A DNA stretch of 64,000 nucleotides from Arcicella rosea (GCF_014204325.1 NZ_JACHKT010000002.1:1-64000), one strand, 5' to 3'. Positions 49,140 to 57,299 are shown, counted from the first letter of the stretch. The notes: a model not told the origin generated them from the sequence alone. A program made the numbers and translations.

Positions 49140-50441
49140 ATGTCACCAACAACTAAAAAAACTGAAATACTTGCAGGCATAAGTTCATTTTTAGCCACGA
49201 TGTACATTATCATCGTCAATCCTTCTATACTTTCTCAAGCAGGAATGCCATTTGATGCCGTGCTGACGGCCACCGTTTTACTTTCATTCTTTTGTAGTTT
49301 GATGATGGGCTTGTATGCCAAAAACCCAATTGTGGTTGCTCCAGGCATGGGAATGAATGCTTTTTTTACTTTCACAGCCGTAAAAGGCATGGGAATTTCC
49401 TATCAAGTTGCTTTGGGAGCAGTATTTTGGGCAGGTGTTTTTTTCTTATTTTTGTCGATTTTTAATTTGCGTACTTATATCGTAAAGGCAATTCCTAAAC
49501 CACTTCGTTTTGCCATTTCTGCGGGAATTGGTTTGTTTATTAGCCTTATCGGTTTTGAAAATGCACATTTTATCGTTTCAAATCCTGTTACTTTGGTGAG
49601 CATTGCCAGTTTTCATAATCCGATTGTTATTACTTTTTTAATTGGTTTATTGCTGACAGCGGTTTTGGTAGTTCGAGAAGTAAAAGGTGCGATTATTATC
49701 GGAATTGTTATTACTACTTTATTGGCAATTCCTATCGGAAGAATTTGGGGAGATGCTTCAGCCATTAATTTCGGACAAAAAACTTTAGTCAATTGGAATG
49801 GACTTATCGCTTCGCCAGATTTTAGTTTACTTTTTCAATTAGACATCATTGGTTCGTTCAAATTTGCTTTGTTTCCTATCATTTTTGCTTTTGTGTTTAC
49901 TGATATGTTTGATAGCCTTTCTACTTTTGTAGGTTTGGCAGAAGCGGCTTACTTGTACGACGAAAACGGTGAACCACGAAATATTAAGCAATCTTTATTG
50001 ACCGACGCTGTCGCAACTTTGTTGGGGGGTATTTTAGGAACAAGTCCCGGAACGGCTTATATAGAATCAGCCGTGGGTATTGAACAAGGCGGACGAAGAG
50101 GTTTAACGGCTATTACGGCAGGGATTTTGTTTTTGCCTTTTATGTTTTTATCGCCTTTATTGTCGGTGATTCCTTCCATTGCTACGGCTCCCGCTTTAAT
50201 ACTTGTTGGAGTATTTATGATGAAACCCATTACTAAAATCAGTTGGTCGAAAATGGATGATGCCATTCCTGCTTTCTTGGCTTTGGTACTGATTCCTTTT
50301 TCTTACTCCATCACACAAGGAATTATTTGGGGTTTTCTTTCTTGGACAATCATCAAAGTATTCACAGGAAAACACAAAGAAGTTTCAATGGCTCTTTGGG
50401 TGATTGATGCTTTTGCGGTATTGTCATTAATTATTTCTTGA
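49140..50441 (+). CDS. NCS2-family purine permease (AzgA-like)
   Basis: 433 aa with about 12-14 membrane segments. The conserved elements AMYIIIVNPSIL, VVAPGMGMNAFFTF, SAGIGLFISLIGFENAHF, DMFDSLSTFVGLAEAAYLYDENGEPRNIKQSLLTDAVATLLGGILGTSPGTAYIESAVGIEQGGRRGLTAI are typical of the AzgA branch (adenine, guanine, hypoxanthine uptake by proton symport). The next gene is an exported MTA/SAH-nucleosidase-like protein, which would release adenine in the periplasm, so together they look like a purine-salvage pair. Confidence 0.93.
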   Translation: MSPTTKKTEILAGISSFLATMYIIIVNPSILSQAGMPFDAVLTATVLLSFFCSLMMGLYAKNPIVVAPGMGMNAFFTFTAVKGMGISYQVALGAVFWAGVFFLFLSIFNLRTYIVKAIPKPLRFAISAGIGLFISLIGFENAHFIVSNPVTLVSIASFHNPIVITFLIGLLLTAVLVVREVKGAIIIGIVITTLLAIPIGRIWGDASAINFGQKTLVNWNGLIASPDFSLLFQLDIIGSFKFALFPIIFAFVFTDMFDSLSTFVGLAEAAYLYDENGEPRNIKQSLLTDAVATLLGGILGTSPGTAYIESAVGIEQGGRRGLTAITAGILFLPFMFLSPLLSVIPSIATAPALILVGVFMMKPITKISWSKMDDAIPAFLALVLIPFSYSITQGIIWGFLSWTIIKVFTGKHKEVSMALWVIDAFAVLSLIIS

Positions 50442-50442
50442 T

Positions 50443-50550
50443 GTGATTAGTGATTGGTTATTAGTGATTAGATTTCTGCCATAGATAGTAAAATTCTAAT
50501 TGCGAAATCCAACCCTAATCACCAATTACTAATCACCAATCACTCAATCA
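50443..50550. repeat. heptamer-phased inverted repeat (permease-nucleosidase spacer)
   Basis: GTGATTA, GTGATTG, GTTATTA, GTGATTA in 7-nt register (50443-50470) and, after a 44-nt spacer, CTAATCA, CCAATTA, CTAATCA, CCAATCA, ending CTCAATCA (50515-50550). The right arm is a near reverse complement of the left and stops 2 nt before the next ATG. Confidence 0.8.
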
Positions 50551-50552
50551 AC

Positions 50553-51338
50553 ATGAAAAAAGTACTTTTATTCCTCTTCATCAGTTTACAAATTCAAGCT
50601 CAAAAGCCTTTAACAGCCATTTTAGGAGCATTTAGTCAAGAAGTAAAATTGTTGGAGGATTCACTAAGTAATAAAAAAGAAGTAAATCTAAAAGGTATTC
50701 GTTTCTTGACGGGAGAATTACGTGGACGTTCCGTAGTTGTTGCTTTAACAGGCGTTGGCAAAGTAAATGCCGCCATGACGACCAGTATTTTATTGATGAA
50801 ATGGAATCCCGAACAATTGATTTTCACAGGAATCGCAGGCGGCATTCATCCAGATTTACAACCGGGCGATATTGTAATCGCAAAAGCTACTTTTGAACAT
50901 GATTTTGGAAAAATAGATTCTACAGGTTTTACCTTGCGTGCTACTCGAAATCCTGGATATATTGAATTAAATCCGATTTACTTTCCTGCGGATGAAATCT
51001 TGCTGAAAAAAGCAAAAAGTATTTCCAACAAAACAAAGTATAAAATTGTAGGAAACAGAAACCTAAAAGTAATGACAGGAACAATTGCGACTGGCGATGT
51101 TTTTGTGAATTCTAATCAGAAAGTAGAAGAATTAAGACTGAAATACGGTGCAGATGCTACAGAAATGGAAGGTGCTGCCGTGGCACAAGTATGTTATCAA
51201 CAGAAAATTCCTTGCTTGGTCATCAGAAGTATCAGCGATAATGCCAATTCAAAAGCACATTTAGACATGAAAACTTTTGAATTTGTGGCAGCATACAATT
51301 CTGCAAGTTTGGTTTTGGGTATTTTAGGAAGTTTATAA
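50553..51338 (+). CDS. exported 5'-methylthioadenosine/S-adenosylhomocysteine nucleosidase-like protein
   Basis: A signal peptide (MKKVLLFLFISLQIQAQ) precedes a PNP/MTAN-type nucleosidase: ILGAFSQEV, GVGKVNAAM, IFTGIAGGIHPDLQPGDIVIA, ATEMEGAAVAQV (the purine-binding Glu) and IRSISDNANSKA with the catalytic Asp of the SDNA-type motif. Cytoplasmic MTANs cleave MTA, SAH and 5'-deoxyadenosine to adenine; this one has an export signal, which is unusual. The preceding purine permease fits import of the released base. 261 aa including the signal is a normal length. Confidence 0.9.
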   Translation: MKKVLLFLFISLQIQAQKPLTAILGAFSQEVKLLEDSLSNKKEVNLKGIRFLTGELRGRSVVVALTGVGKVNAAMTTSILLMKWNPEQLIFTGIAGGIHPDLQPGDIVIAKATFEHDFGKIDSTGFTLRATRNPGYIELNPIYFPADEILLKKAKSISNKTKYKIVGNRNLKVMTGTIATGDVFVNSNQKVEELRLKYGADATEMEGAAVAQVCYQQKIPCLVIRSISDNANSKAHLDMKTFEFVAAYNSASLVLGILGSL

Positions 51339-51399
51339 AAGTTAATGATTGTTAAGAGAAAAACTATTTTTATTGTGAAAAGCGTTCTTTCTTTTTAGA

Positions 51400-51575
51400 A
51401 GCAAGATTTTAGAGACAATACGCAAGACTTTGGACTTGAAGACCTTAGGACTAGAAGACCTTAGGAATTTAGGACTGGAGGAATTTGGAGTTTCAAAAAC
51501 AAGATTCATTACTTTAGGATTTTAGACTTGAATTATAAATACAAGAAACAAAAAAGCTCATAGCTCAAGGCTAAT
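51400..51575. repeat. degenerate 7-8-nt phased repeats (nucleosidase-kinase spacer)
   Basis: GAC units recur every 7-8 nt (GACTTTG, GACTTGAA, GACCTTAG, GACTAGAA, GACCTTAG) from about 51426, resembling the array at 40381-40638. The end is AGCTCAT, AGCTCAA, GGCTAAT in 7-nt register (51555-51575), stopping 4 nt before the kinase ATG. Confidence 0.65.
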
Positions 51576-51578
51576 AAT

Positions 51579-52859
51579 ATGAATTCAAAAACACTCAGAA
51601 TATTCGTTGCACTTTCTGTACTTCTTTTGGGAGGAGTAATCATTGTACAATATTATTGGTTTCGTCAGGCTTACGATATTCAAGACCGTGATTTTGACCA
51701 ACGAGCAACTTCTGCTTTGCGAGTAGTGAGCAAACGTTTATTGGATTTCAACAAAAATCCAAATAATAAATTAATTGACCCTGTCGAGCGAGTTACTTCA
51801 AATTATTATACTGTTCAGGTAAATGATACCATCAATCACATGATTGTGGAGGAATTTCTAAAACAAGAATTTGCTCATAATGATATTAGGCTCAATTTTG
51901 AATTTGGTGTTTATGATTGCCTCAAAGACAATATCAATTATACTTCTTTTGTTTGTCATTCTGAAAACTGCGACCGTTCGGATTCTACCAGTAATTATCA
52001 TTTTCCAGATTTGAATATCCATAATTATTACTTTGGTGTTCACTTTCCAGATAAAAAATTATTCCTTTTAAGCGACCTCGACAATTGGTTTGTTTCATCT
52101 GCAATTCTGTTGGTGGTGATGGCTTTTTTCGTGTATGCTTTGATGTTGATTTTCAAGCAAAAAAGGCTTTCAGAAATCCAGAATGATTTTATCAATAACA
52201 TGACTCATGAATTTAAAACGCCGATTTCAACCATTTCTATTTCCAGTGAAGTACTGATGAAACCAGAAATTGTGAATACTCCTGAACGATTATTGAGTTA
52301 TGCAGCCATTATCAGAAAAGAAGCCGCACGGTTAAAAAAGAATGTAGATACCGTTTTACAAACTGCCAATATTGCTCAGAAAATTGATAAACTCAATTTT
52401 GAAGAAGTAGATATTAATGAATTAATTGAAGATTTGTCCATCAATTGCGAACCATTATTTAAGGAAAAAAATGGGGAACTAATTATTGAATTGAAGGCCA
52501 AAAATGCTTTAATCAAGGCTGATAGACTTCATTTCACCAATATTATTCACAATTTAATTGACAATGGTGTTAAATATTGCGAACGAAAACCTTACATTAA
52601 AATTTCTTCTGAAAATATTGGCAACAACTTGGTGATTTCAATCAAAGATAATGGCATTGGCATTTCGGATAGAGATCAAAAACAAGTATTTAACAAATTC
52701 TTTAGAGTACATACTGGGGATGTTCATAATGTAAAAGGCTTCGGTTTGGGACTTTATTATGTGAAAGAAATGGTGGAAGGGCATAAAGGAAGAATAGAAT
52801 TGAAAAGTAAAATAGGAGAGGGTTGTGAGTTTAGATTATTCATTCCTTATACTGTTTAA
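51579..52859 (+). CDS. orphan membrane sensor histidine kinase
   Basis: 426 aa: TM1 (about 7-27, IFVALSVLLLGGVIIVQYYWF), a periplasmic sensor region (about 28-168), TM2 (about 170-190, SAILLVVMAFFVYALMLIF), HisKA with the phospho-acceptor H in NNMTHEFKTPIS, and HATPase with N box IIHNLIDNGVKYCE, G1 KDNGIGISD and G2 GFGLGLYYVKEMVEG. All catalytic boxes are intact. No response regulator gene is adjacent (the next gene is on the opposite strand), which is unusual because such Bacteroidota kinases are normally followed by one. The cognate regulator must be elsewhere. Confidence 0.93.
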   Translation: MNSKTLRIFVALSVLLLGGVIIVQYYWFRQAYDIQDRDFDQRATSALRVVSKRLLDFNKNPNNKLIDPVERVTSNYYTVQVNDTINHMIVEEFLKQEFAHNDIRLNFEFGVYDCLKDNINYTSFVCHSENCDRSDSTSNYHFPDLNIHNYYFGVHFPDKKLFLLSDLDNWFVSSAILLVVMAFFVYALMLIFKQKRLSEIQNDFINNMTHEFKTPISTISISSEVLMKPEIVNTPERLLSYAAIIRKEAARLKKNVDTVLQTANIAQKIDKLNFEEVDINELIEDLSINCEPLFKEKNGELIIELKAKNALIKADRLHFTNIIHNLIDNGVKYCERKPYIKISSENIGNNLVISIKDNGIGISDRDQKQVFNKFFRVHTGDVHNVKGFGLGLYYVKEMVEGHKGRIELKSKIGEGCEFRLFIPYTV

Positions 52860-52865
52860 ATCAAA

Positions 52866-52893
52866 AAAGGTATCGACAAATGCCGATACCTTT
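52866..52893. terminator. bidirectional terminator between kinase and DUF6515 genes
   Basis: AAAGGTATCG (52866-52875) and CGATACCTTT (52884-52893) are perfect reverse complements around an 8-nt loop, between two convergent genes. Confidence 0.85.
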
Positions 52894-52909
52894 ATCAAAA
52901 CCTAAACAC

Positions 52910-53650
52910 CTAACTAATGATTTTTATTACTTCGTACCAGATTTCTCCGTTTTGTAAAACTGCTCTGTATTGCACTCCATCAACGATATAATAAGTATCG
53001 CCATTGATTTGTAGTTTCTCATAACCATCAGGAATACTTTCAACCAAAGCACCAATTGGAGGAGGAACAACTACGTAATCGTTGTTTTGATATTCATAAT
53101 ACGCTCCGTTGTAATAATGATATGGACGATTATAAAGATTAAAGACTCTGTGTTCACGTGGTAAATATCTAACTCTAATACCAATCGGTGCAGGCGTAAC
53201 CATGTATGTATTTTGGTATGGTCTGTAATAAACACCATTATTATAACGGAAATTTATCCCTCCGAACGAAACAGCAATAGAAGTACTCGGTGCAACATTT
53301 ACGACTGTGTTACGTCTTGGTAAAGAAGCATAACGCCAGTTTGGAGTACTGTTTCTGTAAACAACAGTTGTTTGTTTAACAACAGGTCTTCTATTGATAA
53401 TTACTTTATGATTATCATATCTGTCATTACCACGGTTATCGTCTCTTCCACGTCCATTATTTCCATTGTCGTGTTGTTCTTTTTTGCTTTTGTCGTCTCT
53501 TCTATCACCATGTGGATTTTGGGCGTTACTTATAAAAGAGCTACTAAGACCTATACTTGCCATCAAAATAAGTGTGGCTAATGTGATTTTACTTTTAGAA
53601 CCAACTTCTATCGAAGTGTTAGGTTGAATGTGCATTGCTTTCATAATCAT
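52910..53650 (-). CDS. DUF6515-family secreted protein
   Basis: 246 aa with a signal-like hydrophobic segment (about residues 22-42, ITLATLILMASIGLSSSFISNAQ), a charged low-complexity linker (DDKSKKEQHDNGNNGRGRDD) and Tyr/Pro-rich repeats typical of DUF6515: GGINFRYNNGVYYRPYQNTYMVTPAPIGIRVRYLP, then YHYYNGAYYEYQNNDYVVVPPPIGALV, and a final SH3-like segment YEKLQINGDTYYIVDGVQYRAV. Each repeat carries a YYxPY-type motif followed by P-P-I-G. No function is established; envelope location is likely. The ATG at 53650 is used; another ATG two codons later (53644) is possible. Confidence 0.85.
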   Translation of the reverse strand: MIMKAMHIQPNTSIEVGSKSKITLATLILMASIGLSSSFISNAQNPHGDRRDDKSKKEQHDNGNNGRGRDDNRGNDRYDNHKVIINRRPVVKQTTVVYRNSTPNWRYASLPRRNTVVNVAPSTSIAVSFGGINFRYNNGVYYRPYQNTYMVTPAPIGIRVRYLPREHRVFNLYNRPYHYYNGAYYEYQNNDYVVVPPPIGALVESIPDGYEKLQINGDTYYIVDGVQYRAVLQNGEIWYEVIKIIS

Positions 53651-53798
53651 GTTTTTTAATTTTATGTCGTTTAGATTGGGTATAATTTTAAAAGTTTAGT
53701 CTCTATCATTATCGTTAACAATCATTAACATTTGAGTAAATTGAGCATTTATTGGCTTAAATATTCAAATCATTTAAAAACCTTCTAAAAAATAACAG

Positions 53799-54695
53799 AT
53801 GAAAAAGTACTTTATTTTAATCTATTTATTAAACGGTTGTTTATTCTCAGTTTTTGCACAAAAAAAAGCGGAAAAGCAGGAATGGATAAAACTATTTAAT
53901 GGTAAAAACTTGGATGGTTGGGACATCAAAATTGCTGGCGAGAACCTCAATGTGAATTATAAAAATACTTTTCGGGTGGAAGATGGAATGATGCGTATTG
54001 CTTATGACCAATACAAAACTTTTGACGATAAGTTTGGACATATTTATTACAAAACGCCCTATTCGTATTATATCATTCGTTTTGAATATCGTTTTCAAGG
54101 TGAACAATTGGCTGGCGGTGCTTCATGGAATGTGAGAAATAGTGGAGTAATGTTGCACTCTCAGTCGGCTAAAAGTTTATCGAAAGGACAAAGTTTTCCA
54201 GTTTCTTTAGAGTTACAATTATTGGGCGGTTTAGGAAAAGGTGAGCGTCATACTGGAAATTTATGTACGCCAGGTACGGAAGTATATATGAATGGGAAAA
54301 TAGTTACAGACCATTGTACGGATTCACATTCAAAAACATATCATGGCGACCAATGGGTAAAAGCAGAAGCCATTGTTTATGGCGATTCATTAATTCACCA
54401 TATTATTGAAGGTGATACAGTACTAACTTTTGAAAAAATGCACATTGGCGGAGGTTTCGTAAGCCAAGATTACGATTGGAAGCAAGCTAAGATTGATAAT
54501 GGAGCAGAATGGATAAAAAAAGATGGACAACCTTTGAAAGAAGGCTACATCGCAATGCAAGCCGAAAGCCATGCCATTGATTTCCGTAATATAGAATTAT
54601 TAAATTTAAAAGGATGTACCGACCCCAAAGCAAGCAATTACAAATCTTATTACAAAGAGTCTGACAATAAAAGCTGTACTTATCGCAAAAAATAG
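53799..54695 (+). CDS. exported 3-keto-disaccharide hydrolase (DUF1080) with a C-terminal GCTDP module
   Basis: A signal peptide (MKKYFILIYLLNGCLFSVFAQ) precedes a concanavalin-like DUF1080 domain: WIKLFNGKNLDGWDIKI, FRVEDGMMRIAYD, FGHIYYKTPYSYYIIRFEYRF, SGVMLHSQ, SLELQLLGG and AMQAESHAIDFRNIEL. DUF1080 enzymes hydrolyse 3-keto-glycosides or disaccharides, often together with MocA-type dehydrogenases. After the domain comes one copy of a GCTDPKASNYKSYY...CTY unit (residues about 272-294) similar to the Cys-bounded GCTDPxAxNY repeats seen in Bacteroidota surface proteins. The 298-aa protein is full length. The nearest MocA gene is 38 kb away. Confidence 0.9.
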   Translation: MKKYFILIYLLNGCLFSVFAQKKAEKQEWIKLFNGKNLDGWDIKIAGENLNVNYKNTFRVEDGMMRIAYDQYKTFDDKFGHIYYKTPYSYYIIRFEYRFQGEQLAGGASWNVRNSGVMLHSQSAKSLSKGQSFPVSLELQLLGGLGKGERHTGNLCTPGTEVYMNGKIVTDHCTDSHSKTYHGDQWVKAEAIVYGDSLIHHIIEGDTVLTFEKMHIGGGFVSQDYDWKQAKIDNGAEWIKKDGQPLKEGYIAMQAESHAIDFRNIELLNLKGCTDPKASNYKSYYKESDNKSCTYRKK

Positions 54696-54702
54696 TGTCG
54701 AT

Positions 54703-54984
54703 TTACTTGTTCCATTTTTCGATACATTCTTGTTCCGCTTTTAGCCAATGGTCGAGTGCTCTGCCACGAGGACGACGTTCTTCAAGATAAATTTCGTAAG
54801 CACGCAATTTTATTTGTTCAAAACGCTGAACATCTTGCCAGAAAAACTCGCAAGTATTTTGTTCAACATCAAAAGGGGGATTAGGGAAAAAATCCTGTCT
54901 CCCTTCAATGTCTGCTGTATGTCGATAGCAAAGATATTTCTTCGGACAGTTGTCACCTCTGCACATGGTTATATCGTATAGCAT
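54703..54984 (-). CDS. small Cys-rich protein with a DUF2934-like C terminus
   Basis: 93 aa. The N terminus has three cysteines and a histidine in a compact set (MCRGDNCPKKYLCYRHTA), suggestive of a small metal site. The C-terminal half (RAYEIYLEERRPRGRALDHWLKAEQE) follows the DUF2934 pattern, a short helix-turn motif of unknown role. No signal peptide. It is convergent with the DUF1080 gene (7-nt gap). Function unknown. Confidence 0.7.
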   Translation of the reverse strand: MLYDITMCRGDNCPKKYLCYRHTADIEGRQDFFPNPPFDVEQNTCEFFWQDVQRFEQIKLRAYEIYLEERRPRGRALDHWLKAEQECIEKWNK

Positions 54985-55160
54985 TATTCTAGCATTAAAT
55001 AGAATTATTGTTTGTGCAAAAATATCAACATAATTTATTGAATTTCGTTGAATTATCTTCTTTAAATTAATTTCACGCTGACTTTTGACAAATTATTCTT
55101 ACTGATATTGTCAATAAAAGCACTTCATTGAAAAAAACTCATCAAAATCTTTCATAACTA
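54985..55160. other. intergenic region without a recognised gene
   Basis: AT-rich spacer between the divergent small Cys-rich gene and the ribosomal operon promoter. It holds a -7-like TATTTTTG on the minus strand (complement of 55017-55024) that may serve the small gene. Nothing else is seen. Confidence 0.5.
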
Positions 55161-55191
55161 TTTGTATATTAAGAAGAAAGCCGTAATTTTG
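55161..55191 (+). promoter_or_regulatory. promoter of the rplK operon
   Basis: TTTG (55161-55164), a 19-nt spacer and TAATTTTG (55184-55191) match the Bacteroidota sigma-A consensus almost perfectly. It predicts a start near 55197 and a 5' leader of about 180 nt. Confidence 0.75.
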
Positions 55192-55196
55192 CAGTC

Positions 55197-55375
55197 CGTT
55201 TCATAGACCAGTTAGGTAAAAAGTATGAATAAGTACTTTCAAATGACTGTGAATCAGATTGTTTAGTTACAAAATAATCTACATGAAATAGACCGAGGAT
55301 TTTCAGGTAAGGAAGCTTCCACCCTTATTGGCAGAAAATTTTCAATAACTCAAACGATTTTAAATTTTTACCATA
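55197..55375 (+). promoter_or_regulatory. ~180-nt rplK leader, possible autoregulatory region
   Basis: The leader between the predicted start site and the rplK ATG contains several short inverted repeats (for example AGATT...AATCT around 55256-55281 and GGAAGCTTCC near 55311) and TTTCAT/ATGAAA arms. Leaders of L11-L1 operons usually carry an L1-binding mimic of 23S rRNA; I could not confirm one by eye. It is not a tRNA. Confidence 0.35.
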
Positions 55376-55813
55376 ATGGCAAAAGAAATAGCAGGCTACG
55401 TAAAGTTGCAATGCAAAGGTGGTGCCGCTAACCCATCACCCCCAATTGGTCCAGCCTTGGGTTCTAAGGGTTTGAATATCATGGAGTTCTGTAAGCAGTT
55501 CAATGCTAGAACACAAGATAAACCAGGTGTTATTCTTCCAGTTTTGATTACTTACTACAAAGACAAATCTTTTGAATTCGTAGTTAAGACTCCTCCTGCA
55601 CCAATTTTGTTGTTGGAAGCAGCGAAAGTGAAATTGGGTTCTGCTCAACCAAACTTGAAAAAAGTTGGTTCAGTATCTTGGGATCAAGTTCGTACTATCG
55701 CAGAAACAAAAATGCCTGATTTAAACTGTTTCACCATCGAATCAGCAATGAGCATGGTAGCAGGTACAGCTCGCTCAATGGGCTTGAACGTAACAGGAGA
55801 AAAACCTTTTTGA
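55376..55813 (+). CDS. rplK: 50S ribosomal protein L11
   Basis: 145 aa. Signatures [38 protein letters not shown] (N-terminal domain, proline-rich loop of the thiostrepton site) and the C-terminal rRNA-binding part [28 protein letters not shown]. It binds 23S rRNA at the GTPase-associated region and takes part in factor binding and the stringent response. It heads rplK-rplA-rplJ-rplL. The usual upstream secE and nusG genes are absent here. The stop codon TGA is the first triplet of a heptamer array. Confidence 0.98.
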   Translation: MAKEIAGYVKLQCKGGAANPSPPIGPALGSKGLNIMEFCKQFNARTQDKPGVILPVLITYYKDKSFEFVVKTPPAPILLLEAAKVKLGSAQPNLKKVGSVSWDQVRTIAETKMPDLNCFTIESAMSMVAGTARSMGLNVTGEKPF

Positions 55814-55917
55814 GTTATGAGTTATGAGTTATGAGTTGTGAGTTGAAATGAGGACATATACACAAATAATCCAGTTTTAATCAATAACTAATAACTAATC
55901 ACTAATAACCAATAACG
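55811..55917. repeat. heptamer-phased inverted repeat between rplK and rplA
   Basis: TGAGTTA x3 and TGAGTTG x2 in perfect 7-nt register start within the rplK stop codon (55811-55845). After a short spacer come AATAACT x2, AATCACT, AATAACC and AATAACG (55883-55917), the near mirror of the left arm. This 115-nt spacer is abnormal for rplK-rplA, which are normally a few to tens of nt apart. Confidence 0.85.
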
Positions 55918-55928
55918 AAATTAAAAAA

Positions 55929-56627
55929 ATGGCTAAGTTAACAAAAAAGCAAAAAGAAGCTCAATCAAAATATGACGCAACGCAATCGTATTCACTTACG
56001 AAAGCTGCTGAAATTTTGAAAGAGATTTCATATACGAAGTTCGACTCTTCAGTAGATATCGACGTTCGTTTGGGGGTTGACCCTCGTAAAGCTGACCAAA
56101 TGGTTCGTGGCGTAGTTGCTTTGCCTCATGGAACAGGAAAAGAAGTACGAGTTCTTGTACTTTGTACTCCTGATAAAGAGGAAGAAGCAAAAGCGGCAGG
56201 TGCTGATTTTGTTGGTTTGGATGAATATATCCAAAAAATTGAAAAAGGTTGGACTGACATTGATGTAATCATCACAATGCCAACCGTAATGGCTAAGTTA
56301 GGTCGTTTAGGTCGTGTTTTAGGACCTCGTGGCTTAATGCCAAATCCAAAATCAGGTACTGTTACCTTGAACGTTGGACAAGCTGTTACAGAAGTGAAAG
56401 CTGGTAAAATCGACTTTAAAGTTGACAAAACTGGTATCATCCACACTTCTATCGGTAAGGTTTCATTCACTCCTGAGAAATTAGCTGAAAATGCTCAGGA
56501 ACTTATCAACACTTTGTTGAAATTGAAGCCATCTTCAGCCAAAGGAACTTATGTGAAGTCAGTTAATTTGTCTTCTACAATGTCTCCGGGTGTTAAAATT
56601 GACCAAGGAACAGTTAAAGGTTTGTAA
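55929..56627 (+). CDS. rplA: 50S ribosomal protein L1
   Basis: 232 aa with the conserved segments [62 protein letters not shown] and [35 protein letters not shown]1 forms the mobile L1 stalk at the E site and represses its own operon by binding mRNA in many bacteria. It is preceded by the heptamer-repeat spacer and followed 2 nt later by rplJ, so L1 and L10 are translationally close. Confidence 0.98.
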   Translation: MAKLTKKQKEAQSKYDATQSYSLTKAAEILKEISYTKFDSSVDIDVRLGVDPRKADQMVRGVVALPHGTGKEVRVLVLCTPDKEEEAKAAGADFVGLDEYIQKIEKGWTDIDVIITMPTVMAKLGRLGRVLGPRGLMPNPKSGTVTLNVGQAVTEVKAGKIDFKVDKTGIIHTSIGKVSFTPEKLAENAQELINTLLKLKPSSAKGTYVKSVNLSSTMSPGVKIDQGTVKGL

Positions 56628-56629
56628 TC

Positions 56630-57163
56630 ATGACAAAGGAAGAAAAAGGTATAATTATCCAAGAGTTGAGCGAAAAGTTCGCTGCTACTCCTTACTTCTA
56701 TATTACAGATACCGGTGGTTTAACTGTTGCAGAAGTAAACGCATTTAGAAGAATGTGTTTCCAACGTGGTTTTGAGTACCGTGTCGTTAAAAACACGCTT
56801 ATCGCAAAAGCATTGGAAACAACTGGAGTAGACTATACTTCATTTAACGATACAGTTTTCAAAGGTTTATCAGGAATCATTTTCTCACCAGAAAATCCTA
56901 AAACTCCTGCGAAATTGATTAAAGACTTCAAAAAAGAAGCAGGTAAAGATAAAATTAAATTCAAAGGTGCTTCTATTGAAGGAGGTTTATACATCGGAGA
57001 AGATCAATTAGCTGCTCTTGAAAATGTTAAGTCTAAACAAGAGATGATTGGCGAAATCGTTGGATTGTTACAATCTCCTGCGAAAAATGTTGTTTCTGCT
57101 CTTCAAAGCAGTGGTGGCAAATTAGCTGGTATCATCAAAACTCTTTCAGAGAGAGAAGGTTAA
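56630..57163 (+). CDS. rplJ: 50S ribosomal protein L10
   Basis: 177 aa with L10 features: KGIIIQELSEKFAATPYFYITDTGGLTVAEVNAFRRMCFQRGFEYRVVKNTLIAKAL and a C-terminal helix (VSALQSSGGKLAGIIKTLSERE) that binds the L7/L12 dimers. It anchors the stalk to 23S rRNA. It lies directly between rplA and rplL. Confidence 0.98.
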   Translation: MTKEEKGIIIQELSEKFAATPYFYITDTGGLTVAEVNAFRRMCFQRGFEYRVVKNTLIAKALETTGVDYTSFNDTVFKGLSGIIFSPENPKTPAKLIKDFKKEAGKDKIKFKGASIEGGLYIGEDQLAALENVKSKQEMIGEIVGLLQSPAKNVVSALQSSGGKLAGIIKTLSEREG

Positions 57164-57299
57164 TTTTCAAACTTGATTCTGATTGTAATAATCACTTTCA
57201 AATTTTTAAGTTAGTTTATTTTCAAATTGAAATAGGCTTCCAAGTACAAAAACATATAGTAAATTAATAAAATCGTAAACAATAAAAAATCTTAATACA

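Noticed and set aside
55197-55375. tRNA gene in the rplK leader (tRNA-Trp is often found near secE-nusG)
   Set aside because: No cloverleaf with a TTC loop and a CCA-proximal acceptor stem could be drawn; only short unrelated inverted repeats are present.
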